Origin: DAOVRD01 sp964521715
GTDB lineage: Bacteria; Planctomycetota; Brocadiia; SM23-32
Assembly: GCA_964521715.1 (NCBI GenBank)
Contig: CAZFSS010000032.1
Location: forward strand, 1 to 48,139
Direction: 5' to 3'
DNA length: 48,139 nt
How positions within the stretch are numbered: the stretch's first letter is position 1; every line of letters starts with the position of its first letter. Positions 7,765 to 15,230 of this stretch are shown here, one piece after another. The notes under the pieces are model-generated. The model did not search any database and was not told the DNA's origin. It was given only the letters and a program-made list of their open reading frames with translations. Made by a program: the position numbers and the translations under genes.

Positions 7765-8547
7765 TCAATCCGTCAGCCGCCTCCTGGTCCGATCGGCCCG
7801 CTCGCCGACCGTCAATATGCTCTTGCGCAGTTCGGCGGGGCTCAAGGCCTCCCGCAGGATCGTGTTGAACATGACGAAGTGGGGCTCACCGCCGACGTCG
7901 CCGAGCGCGATGGCGCCGTAGGGCATTTTCAGGTTGCCGCGCAGGACGGCCTCGTAGTACTCCGGCGCGGCCCTGCCGCAGTCCGCGTAGACGATGACCA
8001 CCCCGGAGCCCTCGTGGTCATGCGAGCCGAAGACGACGGCCACCCGCTGTGAACCGCCGTCCCGCAGCCGCACCTCGACGGCGTAGCGGTTCCGGCCCTC
8101 CTGCCGGAAGGACGTCTTGCCTTCCCGCAGGGCATGTTCCATGAGGGCGGCATCATCCCGAGCGGCATCGTCCAGGGCGGCCGACGGCGCAGGCGGGGCG
8201 GCGGCCGTCTCGACCCGGTGCGCGTGCTGCTCGGCCCAGCGCAGCCACTCGTCCGCCACGGGGCCCAGGTCCTGACCCGTTATCCTCACGAGGGCGTCGT
8301 GCGCGACGGCCTGGTAGTCGCTCTGGGCCAGGTAGGGGGCGATGGCCGGCACGGCCTGGACGGCGCGGAAGTCGCCCAGGCACTTCAGAATGGCCCACCT
8401 GGCGCCCTCCTGGGGCTCACGCTCCAGGGCGTCCAGCAGGGGGCCGACCGCCTGCGCCCCCATGGCCACCAGCTCACGAGAGGCGGCGCTGCGCCGCCTG
8501 AAATCCCCCAACTGCGCAACGAGGGACCCGATCCTATCTTCACCCAT
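7765..8547 (-). CDS. HEAT-repeat protein with C-terminal YbjN-like domain
   Basis: The 260-residue protein combines two modules. Residues about 5-110 form helical HEAT-type repeats (ELVAMGAQAVGPLLDALERE, then WAILKCLGDFRAVQAVPAIAPYL). After an Ala/Pro linker, residues about 135-255 look like the YbjN / type III chaperone-like fold, with MEHALREGKTSF, strands such as YAVEVRLRD and VVIVYADCG, NLKMPYGAIALG, and a closing helix ELRKSILTVGERADRTRRR. This is a binding domain, not an enzyme fold. The ATG at 8547 overlaps the end of hisS by 8 bases (ATGGGTGA), which suggests translational coupling, and GGGGGAG lies upstream; an alternative start at 8601 lies inside hisS without support. Placed between hisS and aspS, it may serve a translation-linked role, but no function can be assigned. 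Confidence 0.82.
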   Translation of the reverse strand: MGEDRIGSLVAQLGDFRRRSAASRELVAMGAQAVGPLLDALEREPQEGARWAILKCLGDFRAVQAVPAIAPYLAQSDYQAVAHDALVRITGQDLGPVADEWLRWAEQHAHRVETAAAPPAPSAALDDAARDDAALMEHALREGKTSFRQEGRNRYAVEVRLRDGGSQRVAVVFGSHDHEGSGVVIVYADCGRAAPEYYEAVLRGNLKMPYGAIALGDVGGEPHFVMFNTILREALSPAELRKSILTVGERADRTRRRLTD

Positions 8548-9859
8548 CGCTCCCGCTCCCCCTGGCGCCGCCCTCAGCCACGCGCGGGGCAGACGCGTCA
8601 CGGACTTCGCCGACGGCGCGGTCCCTCGGAACGTTCCACTGCCGCCCGCCAGCCATGTCCTTGATCGTCACTTCGCCGCGCTCCATCTCGTCCGGCCCGA
8701 TCAGCATGCAGAACTGTGCGCCGCGCCTGTTGGCCACGCGCATCTGGGACTTGGCGCTCCTGCCCTCGTAGTCCATGTCGGCCGACAGCCCGCCCTCGCG
8801 CAGGGCCTGCACCAGCTCGAAGCAGTCGGCCCGCACCGTCTCGTCGAAACTGATCACGTAGACCGTCAGGCCCGCGGCGCTCTGCGGCCCGGGGCCCTGC
8901 TCGCTCTCCATGGCCAACAGGGTTGACTCGGCCCCGATGGCAAAGCCCACGCACGGAAGGGAGGGACCGCCCAGCAGCTCCACCAGGTCGTCGTAACGCC
9001 CGCCGCCGCAGATGGCGTCCCTCGCCCCGAGCCACCGGTGCTTGACCTCGTAGACGGTGCGCGTGTAGTAGTCCAGCCCGCGCACCAGGCGCGGGTCCTC
9101 CTCGTAGCCGACACCGGCCCGCCCCAGCGCCGACTTCACCTGCTCGTAATGGTCCGCGCACGCCTCGCACAGGTAGTCCGTCATGATCGAAAGGACCGCG
9201 ACTACTTCGCAGCACTTCTCATTCTTGCAGTCGAGCACGCGCAGCACGTTCCGGTCCAGGCGGCTGCGGCAGTCCTCGCACAGCTCCTGCTCCCTGCCGT
9301 GCAGTATGGCACGCACTTCGTCGCGGAACTGGGGCCTGCATCGCGCGCAGCCGATGGAGTTCAGGGAGACGTCGAAGTCCTTCAGGCCAAGCTCCCGGAA
9401 CACGGAGACGGCGAGCACGATGGTCTCCGCGTCCAGCAGTGGGCTGTCGCTGCCGATGGCCTCCACGCCGAGCTGATGGAACTGGCGCAGGCGCCCCTTC
9501 TGCGGCCGCTCGTGGCGGAACATCGGCCCGACGTAGTACAGCTTCTGGAATGCCTCCTGCTTGTGCAGGTTCGCCTCCAGATACGCGCGGATGACCGACG
9601 GCGTCCCTTCCGGGCAGAGCGTTATGCTCTCCCCGTCGGCCGAGGGAATCGTGTACATCTGCTTCTGGACGATCTCCGTCGTCTCCCCTGTGCCCTTGAC
9701 GAACAGGCGTGTGTCCTCGAAGACGGGCGTGCGGATCAGCCCGTAGCCGTAGCGCTCGAACAGGCGCGCGGCCGTCTCATACAACCGATGCCAGTAGGTC
9801 CACTGGCCGGGCAGCACGTCCTCAGTCCCCTGCACCGATCTTATCTCGTCCTGGGCCAT
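8540..9859 (-). CDS. hisS: Histidine--tRNA ligase
   Basis: This class II synthetase charges tRNA-His. The 439-residue protein shows RSVQGTEDVLPGQ at the N-terminus, YGYGLIRTPVFEDTRLF, LCPEGTPSVIRAY, motif 2 QKLYYVGPMFRHERPQKGR followed by RQFHQLGVEAIGSD, and the two histidine-specific motifs LVRGLDYYTRTVYEV and CGGGRYDDLV. The C-terminal anticodon domain follows (from about residue 330). Cys pairs in the insertion (CARC, CEDC, CCEV, CEAC) match the zinc-binding variant seen in many HisRS. The frame opens upstream to 10003, but the conserved start is the ATG at 9859. It heads the operon with the HEAT/YbjN gene and aspS. A promoter at 10002-10029 would give a leader of about 135 bases containing a strong hairpin. 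Confidence 0.96.
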   Translation of the reverse strand: MAQDEIRSVQGTEDVLPGQWTYWHRLYETAARLFERYGYGLIRTPVFEDTRLFVKGTGETTEIVQKQMYTIPSADGESITLCPEGTPSVIRAYLEANLHKQEAFQKLYYVGPMFRHERPQKGRLRQFHQLGVEAIGSDSPLLDAETIVLAVSVFRELGLKDFDVSLNSIGCARCRPQFRDEVRAILHGREQELCEDCRSRLDRNVLRVLDCKNEKCCEVVAVLSIMTDYLCEACADHYEQVKSALGRAGVGYEEDPRLVRGLDYYTRTVYEVKHRWLGARDAICGGGRYDDLVELLGGPSLPCVGFAIGAESTLLAMESEQGPGPQSAAGLTVYVISFDETVRADCFELVQALREGGLSADMDYEGRSAKSQMRVANRRGAQFCMLIGPDEMERGEVTIKDMAGGRQWNVPRDRAVGEVRDASAPRVAEGGARGSGSDG

Positions 9860-9937
9860 GGGTCTCGTCCGGGTGCGCCTGACACGGGAGAAGCAGAGCA
9901 AGGGCGGCGGCGATGGGTCATCCCCAAAGGCGGGGGC

Positions 9938-9963
9938 CGCGGGCCACTGCAACAAGGCCCGCG
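9938..9963 (-). promoter_or_regulatory. Hairpin in the predicted hisS leader
   Basis: CGCGGGCC (9938-9945) and GGCCCGCG (9956-9963) form a perfect 8-bp stem with a 10-base loop, lying between the predicted hisS transcription start (about 9995) and the ATG at 9859. No T-box consensus or histidine-rich leader peptide was seen, so a regulatory role is only suggested by its place and strength. Confidence 0.4.
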
Positions 9964-10001
9964 CCCGGCGCCAGCGCGCACAGAAAAGCGATAGATGCTG
10001 C

Positions 10002-10029
10002 ATTGTAGCAGAAGCCGGCCCGTTTGCAA
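10002..10029 (-). promoter_or_regulatory. Predicted promoter of the hisS operon
   Basis: On the minus strand, TTGCAA (-35, 10029-10024) and TACAAT (-10, 10007-10002) are separated by 16 bases. TACAAT matches five of six bases of the housekeeping -10 consensus. Confidence 0.6.
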
Positions 10030-10050
10030 AGCACCCCGCACGCGCTGCAC

Positions 10051-10080
10051 TTGCAAACGCGAGCGGCCGCCCGGTAGCGT
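10051..10080 (+). promoter_or_regulatory. Possible promoter of coaB
   Basis: TTGCAA (10051-10056) and TAGCGT (10075-10080) are 18 bases apart, 48 bases before the coaB start. The -10 box is weak (three of six). The divergent hisS promoter uses another TTGCAA 27 bases away. Confidence 0.35.
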
Positions 10081-10128
10081 ACCTGAAGCCCGTGCCTGTC
10101 TCCCTGTCCCCGTCCCCGAGGGTGACGC

Positions 10129-10815
10129 ATGGCCGCTGACCTGACCGGCAAGCGCATCCTGGTGACGAGCGGGCCGACCCGCGCGGACGTGGACGCCGTG
10201 CGGTTCATCAGCAACCGCTCGTCCGGACGCCTCGGCTGCCGCATCGTCCGGGAGGCACTCAGCCGCGGGGCCACCGTGACGATGGTCGCCGGCCCGCAGA
10301 GCGCCGTCCCGGGCGCCGGCGAACTGAGCGCCGAGGAGGCCGGCCGCCTGCGCCTGCTGCACGTCGAAACGGTGCCCGACCTCGTGCGCACGCTCGAGGC
10401 CGAGCTGACCGGCCCTGAGCCGCCCGACGCCGTCCTGCACGCCATGGCCGTCCTCGACTATGTGCCCGAGGCCCGCATCGACCGCAAGACGCCTTCGGGC
10501 CGGGAGAGCTGGGACATCCGCCTCGTCAGGACGCCGAAGGTGATCCGGCGCATCAAGGACTGGGCACCGGCCACTTGCCTGGTCGAGTTCAAGCTTGAGG
10601 TGGGGGAACCGGAGGAGAGGCTGCGCGAGATTGCGGTCGAGTCCCTGCGCGCCAACCGCGCAGACCTGGTCGTGGCGAACGACCTGACGCAGATCCGGGA
10701 CGAAGTGCACCCCGCCCTCATCATCTCGCCGGACGGGGAGGTCCTGGCGCGCCCCGCCACCAAGACGGACATCGCCCGCGCCCTCTGCGACATCCTCGCC
10801 GCAAGCTTGCGGTGA
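10129..10815 (+). CDS. coaB: Stand-alone phosphopantothenate--cysteine ligase (CoaB domain)
   Basis: This enzyme makes phosphopantothenoylcysteine from 4'-phosphopantothenate and cysteine in coenzyme A synthesis. The 228-residue protein corresponds only to the C-terminal half of the usual CoaBC fusion: RILVTSGPTRADVDAVRFISNRSSGRLG (nucleotide-binding turn and the conserved Asn-Arg-Ser-Ser-Gly), then AMAVLDYVPE where AVADY/F is usual, RKTPSGRESWDIRLVRTPKVI in the Lys-rich region, CLVEFKLEVG, and LVVANDL. No flavodoxin-like CoaC decarboxylase domain is attached or adjacent, so CoaC must be encoded elsewhere. It stands divergent from hisS, and GGGTGACGC before the ATG is only a fair ribosome site. 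Several motif deviations leave room for a CoaB-like protein of altered substrate. Confidence 0.82.
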   Translation: MAADLTGKRILVTSGPTRADVDAVRFISNRSSGRLGCRIVREALSRGATVTMVAGPQSAVPGAGELSAEEAGRLRLLHVETVPDLVRTLEAELTGPEPPDAVLHAMAVLDYVPEARIDRKTPSGRESWDIRLVRTPKVIRRIKDWAPATCLVEFKLEVGEPEERLREIAVESLRANRADLVVANDLTQIRDEVHPALIISPDGEVLARPATKTDIARALCDILAASLR

Positions 10816-10821
10816 CCTGCC

Positions 10822-10836
10822 GGACGGGGGCCGTCC
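10822..10836. terminator. Short hairpin between convergent coaB and the methylase gene
   Basis: GGACGG (10822-10827) and CCGTCC (10831-10836) enclose GGG. The hairpin fills the 24-base gap between the two stop codons. It lacks a T-tract. Confidence 0.4.
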
Positions 10837-10839
10837 TCC

Positions 10840-13725
10840 TCACAGGCGCTTCAGAGACAGGATGGGCTCCTGGGCGAGGAGCGTGCGCAGGATCGAGAAG
10901 TCCGGCAGGCGGAGCGCCTTGCGCACGGCCTCGTCAATCTCGGCCCGGACGGGATCCTCCGCGATCTCCGGGAACGGGCGGAGCGTTTGCTCGGCAATAC
11001 CGTCGTAAGCCTTCGCGAGGTCACTGAGCCTGGTTCCTCCGAGGCCTGTCACATCCAGCACGGGCATAGACAGCAGTGTTGGCTTCTTGAACGCGACCCA
11101 TGCGCCTCGGGTCTCCAAGCGACGTGCCAGGCAGCAGACAAGACCCAGTGTTGAGTTGAGCCAGAGCGCCAACGTCTTTTCGCATTCTTCCGCGTGCGTC
11201 CCACTTCCCAGTCGTACGGGCCACCAGACGTTGGATAGGCATGGTTCGGGGACGCGCGCAGAGGCGAGGCGCTGGGTCTTGAGCCAAAGGCGTTCCGCGA
11301 CGAGCAGCCGCCCGGACAGAGGCCACAGGTCTTCCACGTGCCGAAGCGGCCGTCCCTTCTTGGGAGAGCCAAGAGGAGTCAGATAGGCGTTGCACGGCTG
11401 GGATATGGTGACCTGCTGTTCGGCGTCGTGGCCCCAGAAGGCCGGATAGGCCGTCGGGGCCTTGCTCAGCGCGAAGCCGTCGTGGATGTCCCTCCTGTCC
11501 GGCCCCAGCGATGCCAGCTCGCACAGAGGCCGCAGAGGAACCTTGCGCCTTCGGGCTCTGCCCGGCAGCCAGAGGTAGCCCTGAAGGAGATTGTGGGCCA
11601 CTCGGATGAGGTCCGCCTGGGCGAACGCGCAGGGCAGAAGCCAGCTCTCCTGGCTCTTGAGGAACTCCCACGGCACGGAGACGGCCTCGCCAAGCTTCTG
11701 GTCCCCCAGGCGCAGCTCAAGGGCTCCCTGTCCTTGTTCCAGGTCCGGCGCCGGCTCCCGGCGGAGCCTCTCGGCAATGGCCAGCGCCTCGAACGGCGTC
11801 GTCGGGTTGCGCCAGAGGTTGACGGCGGTGACACGCCCGTCCTGCGGCTCGGCCCTGCGATTGGCCTTGACGGCAACCAGGAGGACTTCGCTCAGGTCGG
11901 TGCTCTCCGAGAAGTTCCAGCGTTCCGGATCGTGGCTGCACACCACGTGCTCGACGCGATAGTAGCTGCGCAGCAACTCGCGGCTTGGGCCCCAGGCGAC
12001 GCCGGAGAGCACGGCCTTCGGCAGCACCACGGCCAGACGCCCGCCGGGCTTGATGTGCGGGTGGGCGACGGCCAGAAAGACTGAACCCAGCCCCGCCGTG
12101 CTGCTGGCAAGGACTCCCGGGGCGCGGAGCATCCGGCTGAGCTTCTTCTGCATCTGACGGCGCTCCTCCGGGGGCGATGAGCCGAACAGGAGGTTGCCGC
12201 CGACGCTGCGCGTAAAAGGCGGGTTCATCACGCACAGGTCGATGGGAGGCAGAGCGGCAGGAACCGGCTGGCTGGCCCCGGATGGCGTCACCCGGTCAGA
12301 CGCGCTAGGCGCGGCAAAAAGGTCCACGTGCATGTTGACGGTTCGGCTGTTGAGGAACTCAATGCTGCCCAGCCGCCGCTTCTCTCCGCCCAACGGCAGA
12401 GTGTAGAGGTTCATGTTCCCGAAGGTCACTTCGGGCGCCCGAAGGGCCAAAGTGGAGGCCGTCAGGTGGACTGCCGAGAGCAGCACGTCGTAACCATAAG
12501 CCACGTCTTCGGCGAGGACGCGGTGAAAGGCAGGCAGGTCCAGGCCCGGGCCCTTGCCCTGGGAGGCCTCGATGTAGTTCTCGGCCAGGGCCTGGGCGGC
12601 GGCCATCAGCAAGGTGCCGGTTCCGCAGGCCAGATCCACGACGTGGAAGTCGCGCAGCTTGTCCAGGTCGTGCCACGGCACGTCCCAGGCTTTGGGCCGG
12701 AGGGCCATCTCCAGCAGCAAAGTCGCGGCCGGGATGCTCGTGTAGTAAGTGCCGAGGTACTTGGCCTGGGACAGCAGCCGGTGGTAGACGCGGCCCATCA
12801 GGTCATGCCTCATCGGCGCCCGCATCTCAACCAGGTCCCGCGCCGCCTCTGACAATCCGTCCACGGCCGCCAGGATCTCCCTGTGGGCCGTGCAGGCGCG
12901 CAACGTCATCTCCGCTGCCTGGAAAATGGGGTAGTAGTCGATCTCGCGCAGTATGTAGCCCCAGTGGTCGGCGAACTCGATCGCAGGGTCCCTCTCGCGG
13001 GGCATGTCTCCCAGGGCGTGGACGCGCCCGTCGGAGCCGGACAGGATCTCCTGGAAGATCATGGCGTTCATGATGACGAGCCCGCCCACGCGGCAAGCGG
13101 CCCGCTCAGGCGTCTCCTCGCCAGGCAGTGGCGCCCGGGGGGTGGCCGCAGCGCCGGCCGAAAGGTCCAAGGGGCGGATCCCAAGGCGGTCCATGATGCG
13201 GGCTATCACGCCGGGCCGCGGCGCCACAGCCGAGGCGAATCGGCTGACCGCCTCGTCCAGGATTGCGACCGCCTTCGCGACGACGTCTTCGCGGACCAGT
13301 CGCTCAAAAGCCGCGTGCAGCGATCTTTCCAGGTAGGCCACGTCGCCCACGGCAAGCCCCGTCTCGCCGGCTTCCGTCACCAGCGCAATCTGAAGGGAAG
13401 CACGCGCCAGGCGATCTTGCAGGTCCCGGAACTCCCCGTGACGAAGATCAGCGGGGTAGACCACGCCCACGCCAATATGCGCAATGCCTTGCTCCACGCG
13501 CCGTCTGGCGGACTCAAGCGCGCGCGCCGCTGCGTCAGGCTGGTCGGCCACTTCCCCTTCAATGGCCGTCCTGAGCCCGTTGTAGTACACGATCACGTCG
13601 ACCATCTTGCGCCCGTGCTCCAGCGTGGCGTCGAAGATGTACTCCGGCGCCGTCACCAGGCCGCGCTCCTGCAAGAGCCTGGCGAGAGCCACGTTGATCA
13701 CCTCTTGCCGATAGCCGTCGGGCAT
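10840..13725 (-). CDS. N6-adenine DNA methylase with N-terminal nuclease-like domain (type IIG/orphan restriction-modification type)
   Basis: The 961-residue protein has a central SAM-dependent methylase core: YLGTYYTSIPAATLLLEMAL, motif I VVDLACGTGTLLMAAAQ (about 362-378), and motif IV MNPPFTRSVGG (about 501-510), the NPPF form typical of N6-adenine enzymes. Residues about 25-95 read like a PD-(D/E)XK nuclease: VDVIVYY (Asp43), then AIEGEV (Glu56, Glu58), with EXE in place of EXK, so activity is uncertain. The last 350 residues resemble the target-recognition region of large type IIG or Pgl-type methylases. The ATG at 13725 is chosen because GGGGAG lies 6 bases upstream; TTG 13749 and ATG 13743 are alternatives. 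It sits alone between housekeeping genes with its own promoter. I see no partner endonuclease, so it may be a single-chain restriction enzyme or an orphan methylase. Confidence 0.85.
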   Translation of the reverse strand: MPDGYRQEVINVALARLLQERGLVTAPEYIFDATLEHGRKMVDVIVYYNGLRTAIEGEVADQPDAAARALESARRRVEQGIAHIGVGVVYPADLRHGEFRDLQDRLARASLQIALVTEAGETGLAVGDVAYLERSLHAAFERLVREDVVAKAVAILDEAVSRFASAVAPRPGVIARIMDRLGIRPLDLSAGAAATPRAPLPGEETPERAACRVGGLVIMNAMIFQEILSGSDGRVHALGDMPRERDPAIEFADHWGYILREIDYYPIFQAAEMTLRACTAHREILAAVDGLSEAARDLVEMRAPMRHDLMGRVYHRLLSQAKYLGTYYTSIPAATLLLEMALRPKAWDVPWHDLDKLRDFHVVDLACGTGTLLMAAAQALAENYIEASQGKGPGLDLPAFHRVLAEDVAYGYDVLLSAVHLTASTLALRAPEVTFGNMNLYTLPLGGEKRRLGSIEFLNSRTVNMHVDLFAAPSASDRVTPSGASQPVPAALPPIDLCVMNPPFTRSVGGNLLFGSSPPEERRQMQKKLSRMLRAPGVLASSTAGLGSVFLAVAHPHIKPGGRLAVVLPKAVLSGVAWGPSRELLRSYYRVEHVVCSHDPERWNFSESTDLSEVLLVAVKANRRAEPQDGRVTAVNLWRNPTTPFEALAIAERLRREPAPDLEQGQGALELRLGDQKLGEAVSVPWEFLKSQESWLLPCAFAQADLIRVAHNLLQGYLWLPGRARRRKVPLRPLCELASLGPDRRDIHDGFALSKAPTAYPAFWGHDAEQQVTISQPCNAYLTPLGSPKKGRPLRHVEDLWPLSGRLLVAERLWLKTQRLASARVPEPCLSNVWWPVRLGSGTHAEECEKTLALWLNSTLGLVCCLARRLETRGAWVAFKKPTLLSMPVLDVTGLGGTRLSDLAKAYDGIAEQTLRPFPEIAEDPVRAEIDEAVRKALRLPDFSILRTLLAQEPILSLKRL

Positions 13726-13777
13726 GAACAGCTCCCCGCCCATTCCCAATCGACCAATGCACTGCAGCGGAACTCAT

Positions 13778-13806
13778 TCTATAACCGAGCGCCGGCCCTC
13801 GTTCAA
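13778..13806 (-). promoter_or_regulatory. Predicted promoter of the N6-adenine methylase gene
   Basis: TTGAAC (13806-13801) and TATAGA (13783-13778) are 17 bases apart on the minus strand, immediately after the mtaB stop codon at 13808. It gives the methylase its own transcription start about 45 bases before its ATG. Confidence 0.55.
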
Positions 13807-13807
13807 C

Positions 13808-15103
13808 CTACGGGAGCACCGCCAGGCGGCCTGACAGGGCGGTGCCGTTGCGGGCTACACAGCGCACATGCCCCACACGCCCGACCAACGCGCAGGCCCC
13901 CGGCGCGGCAAGGCGGACGTAGCGGTCCGTGTAGCCCGTCAGCAGGCCGGAGCGCGTGCGCCCCTCGAAGAGCACCCGGACGGTCTGCCCGACGAAGCCT
14001 TCCGCCCACTCGACGGCGAGCTGCCGCGCCACGTCCCGGACCCGGCGGCTGCGTTCGCCGACGACCTCCGGCGCCACGCGGTCCGGCATCTCGGCAGCCG
14101 CCGTCCCGGGCCGCGGGCTGAACGGGAAGACGTGCGTACGGCTGAACCGCGCCCGACGGCAGACCGCCAGCGTGCTTGCGAACTGCTGCTCCGTCTCGCC
14201 GGGGAAGCCGACCATCACGTCCGCGGTGACGGCCGGCCGGTCGAGGCGCTCGCGCGCCCGGTCGACCACGCGAAGGAACTCCTCCGGCGTGTAGGGCCGG
14301 TTCATGCGCCGGAGCACCTGCGCGTCCCCGCTCTGAAGCGGCAGGTGCAGGTGGGGGCACACGGCCGGATGCCGCATGGCGTCCAGGAGTTCCTCCGTCA
14401 CCTCCCGCGCCTCGATGGAGCTGAGGCGCACGCGCTCGACGCCCGGCGTCTCGGCTACCGCAAGCACGGCGTCGGCCACCGTGGGCAAGCCCTCCAGGTC
14501 CCGGCCGTACAGGCCGACGTGAATGCCGGTCAGGACGATCTCCCGGAAGCCGGAGGCCGCCAGCCGCTCGGCCTCAGCCCTGACCTGGGGCAGCGGATGG
14601 CTGCGGGGCCCGCCGCGCACGAAGGGGAGGATGCAGTAGGAGCAGAACGAGTCACATCCCTCCTGGATCTTCAGGAACGCCCGCGCGCGGCCGCCGAACG
14701 AGCGGATGCCGAAGTCGCCATCCAGAAGGCGCGGACGGGGCCCGTGGGCAGCGCCGTTGACGGCCTGAAGGAGCTCGTCCCACTGCCCCCGTCCGTAGAC
14801 GCCCGCAACGCCTGCCACCTGGCGCAGTTCGCTCGGCGCGGCGCTTGCACAGCAGCCAGTCACGAAGACTCGCCCGCCGGGGTTCTGCCTGGCGAGCCGC
14901 GCCGCCCACTGGCGGGACTTGCGGTCCGCCGTGGCCGTCACGGTGCAGGTGTTGAGCACGCAGACCTCGGGGGACTCGCCTTCCGCAGCTTCGCGATAGC
15001 CGAGGGAGTCGAGCGCCTCTGCCAGCCGGCGTGAATCGTAGACATTCGCCTTGCAGCCGAGGGTCACGATGCGATAGGTCTGCGCGTCCGGAGAGGGCTT
15101 CAT
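13808..15103 (-). CDS. mtaB: tRNA t6A37 methylthiotransferase MtaB
   Basis: This radical SAM enzyme converts N6-threonylcarbamoyladenosine at position 37 of ANN-decoding tRNAs to its 2-methylthio form. The 431 residues follow the MiaB/MtaB plan: an N-terminal UPF0004 domain with TLGCKANVYDS, VCVLNTCTVTATADRKSRQ and FVTGCC (three cysteines for the auxiliary cluster), the radical SAM motif GCDSFCSYCILPFVRG (CxxxCxxC), IVLTGIHVGLYG, LHLPLQSGDAQVLRRM, TADVMVGFPGETE, and a C-terminal TRAM domain (about 365-425). The phrase LGCKxNxYDS and the TGIHVGLYG segment favour MtaB over MiaB. No clear Shine-Dalgarno precedes the ATG. It lies 127 bases after malic enzyme on the same strand. Confidence 0.93.
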   Translation of the reverse strand: MKPSPDAQTYRIVTLGCKANVYDSRRLAEALDSLGYREAAEGESPEVCVLNTCTVTATADRKSRQWAARLARQNPGGRVFVTGCCASAAPSELRQVAGVAGVYGRGQWDELLQAVNGAAHGPRPRLLDGDFGIRSFGGRARAFLKIQEGCDSFCSYCILPFVRGGPRSHPLPQVRAEAERLAASGFREIVLTGIHVGLYGRDLEGLPTVADAVLAVAETPGVERVRLSSIEAREVTEELLDAMRHPAVCPHLHLPLQSGDAQVLRRMNRPYTPEEFLRVVDRARERLDRPAVTADVMVGFPGETEQQFASTLAVCRRARFSRTHVFPFSPRPGTAAAEMPDRVAPEVVGERSRRVRDVARQLAVEWAEGFVGQTVRVLFEGRTRSGLLTGYTDRYVRLAAPGACALVGRVGHVRCVARNGTALSGRLAVLP

Positions 15104-15230
15104 ACGCCACGAAGCTCACGAAGAGTAGAGAAGCTCTGGGGGTACGTGGCGGCAGTGCGACTCCCGGGCCGGTCCCTCGGTTCTTCCGCCGTGTTCGTTA
15201 TGCCCGTCCTGGCGTGACGCCGCCGAATGC

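Noticed and set aside
9860..10128. T-box riboswitch before hisS
   Set aside because: No T-box sequence (AGGGTGGNACCGCG) or specifier-loop structure could be found on the minus strand.
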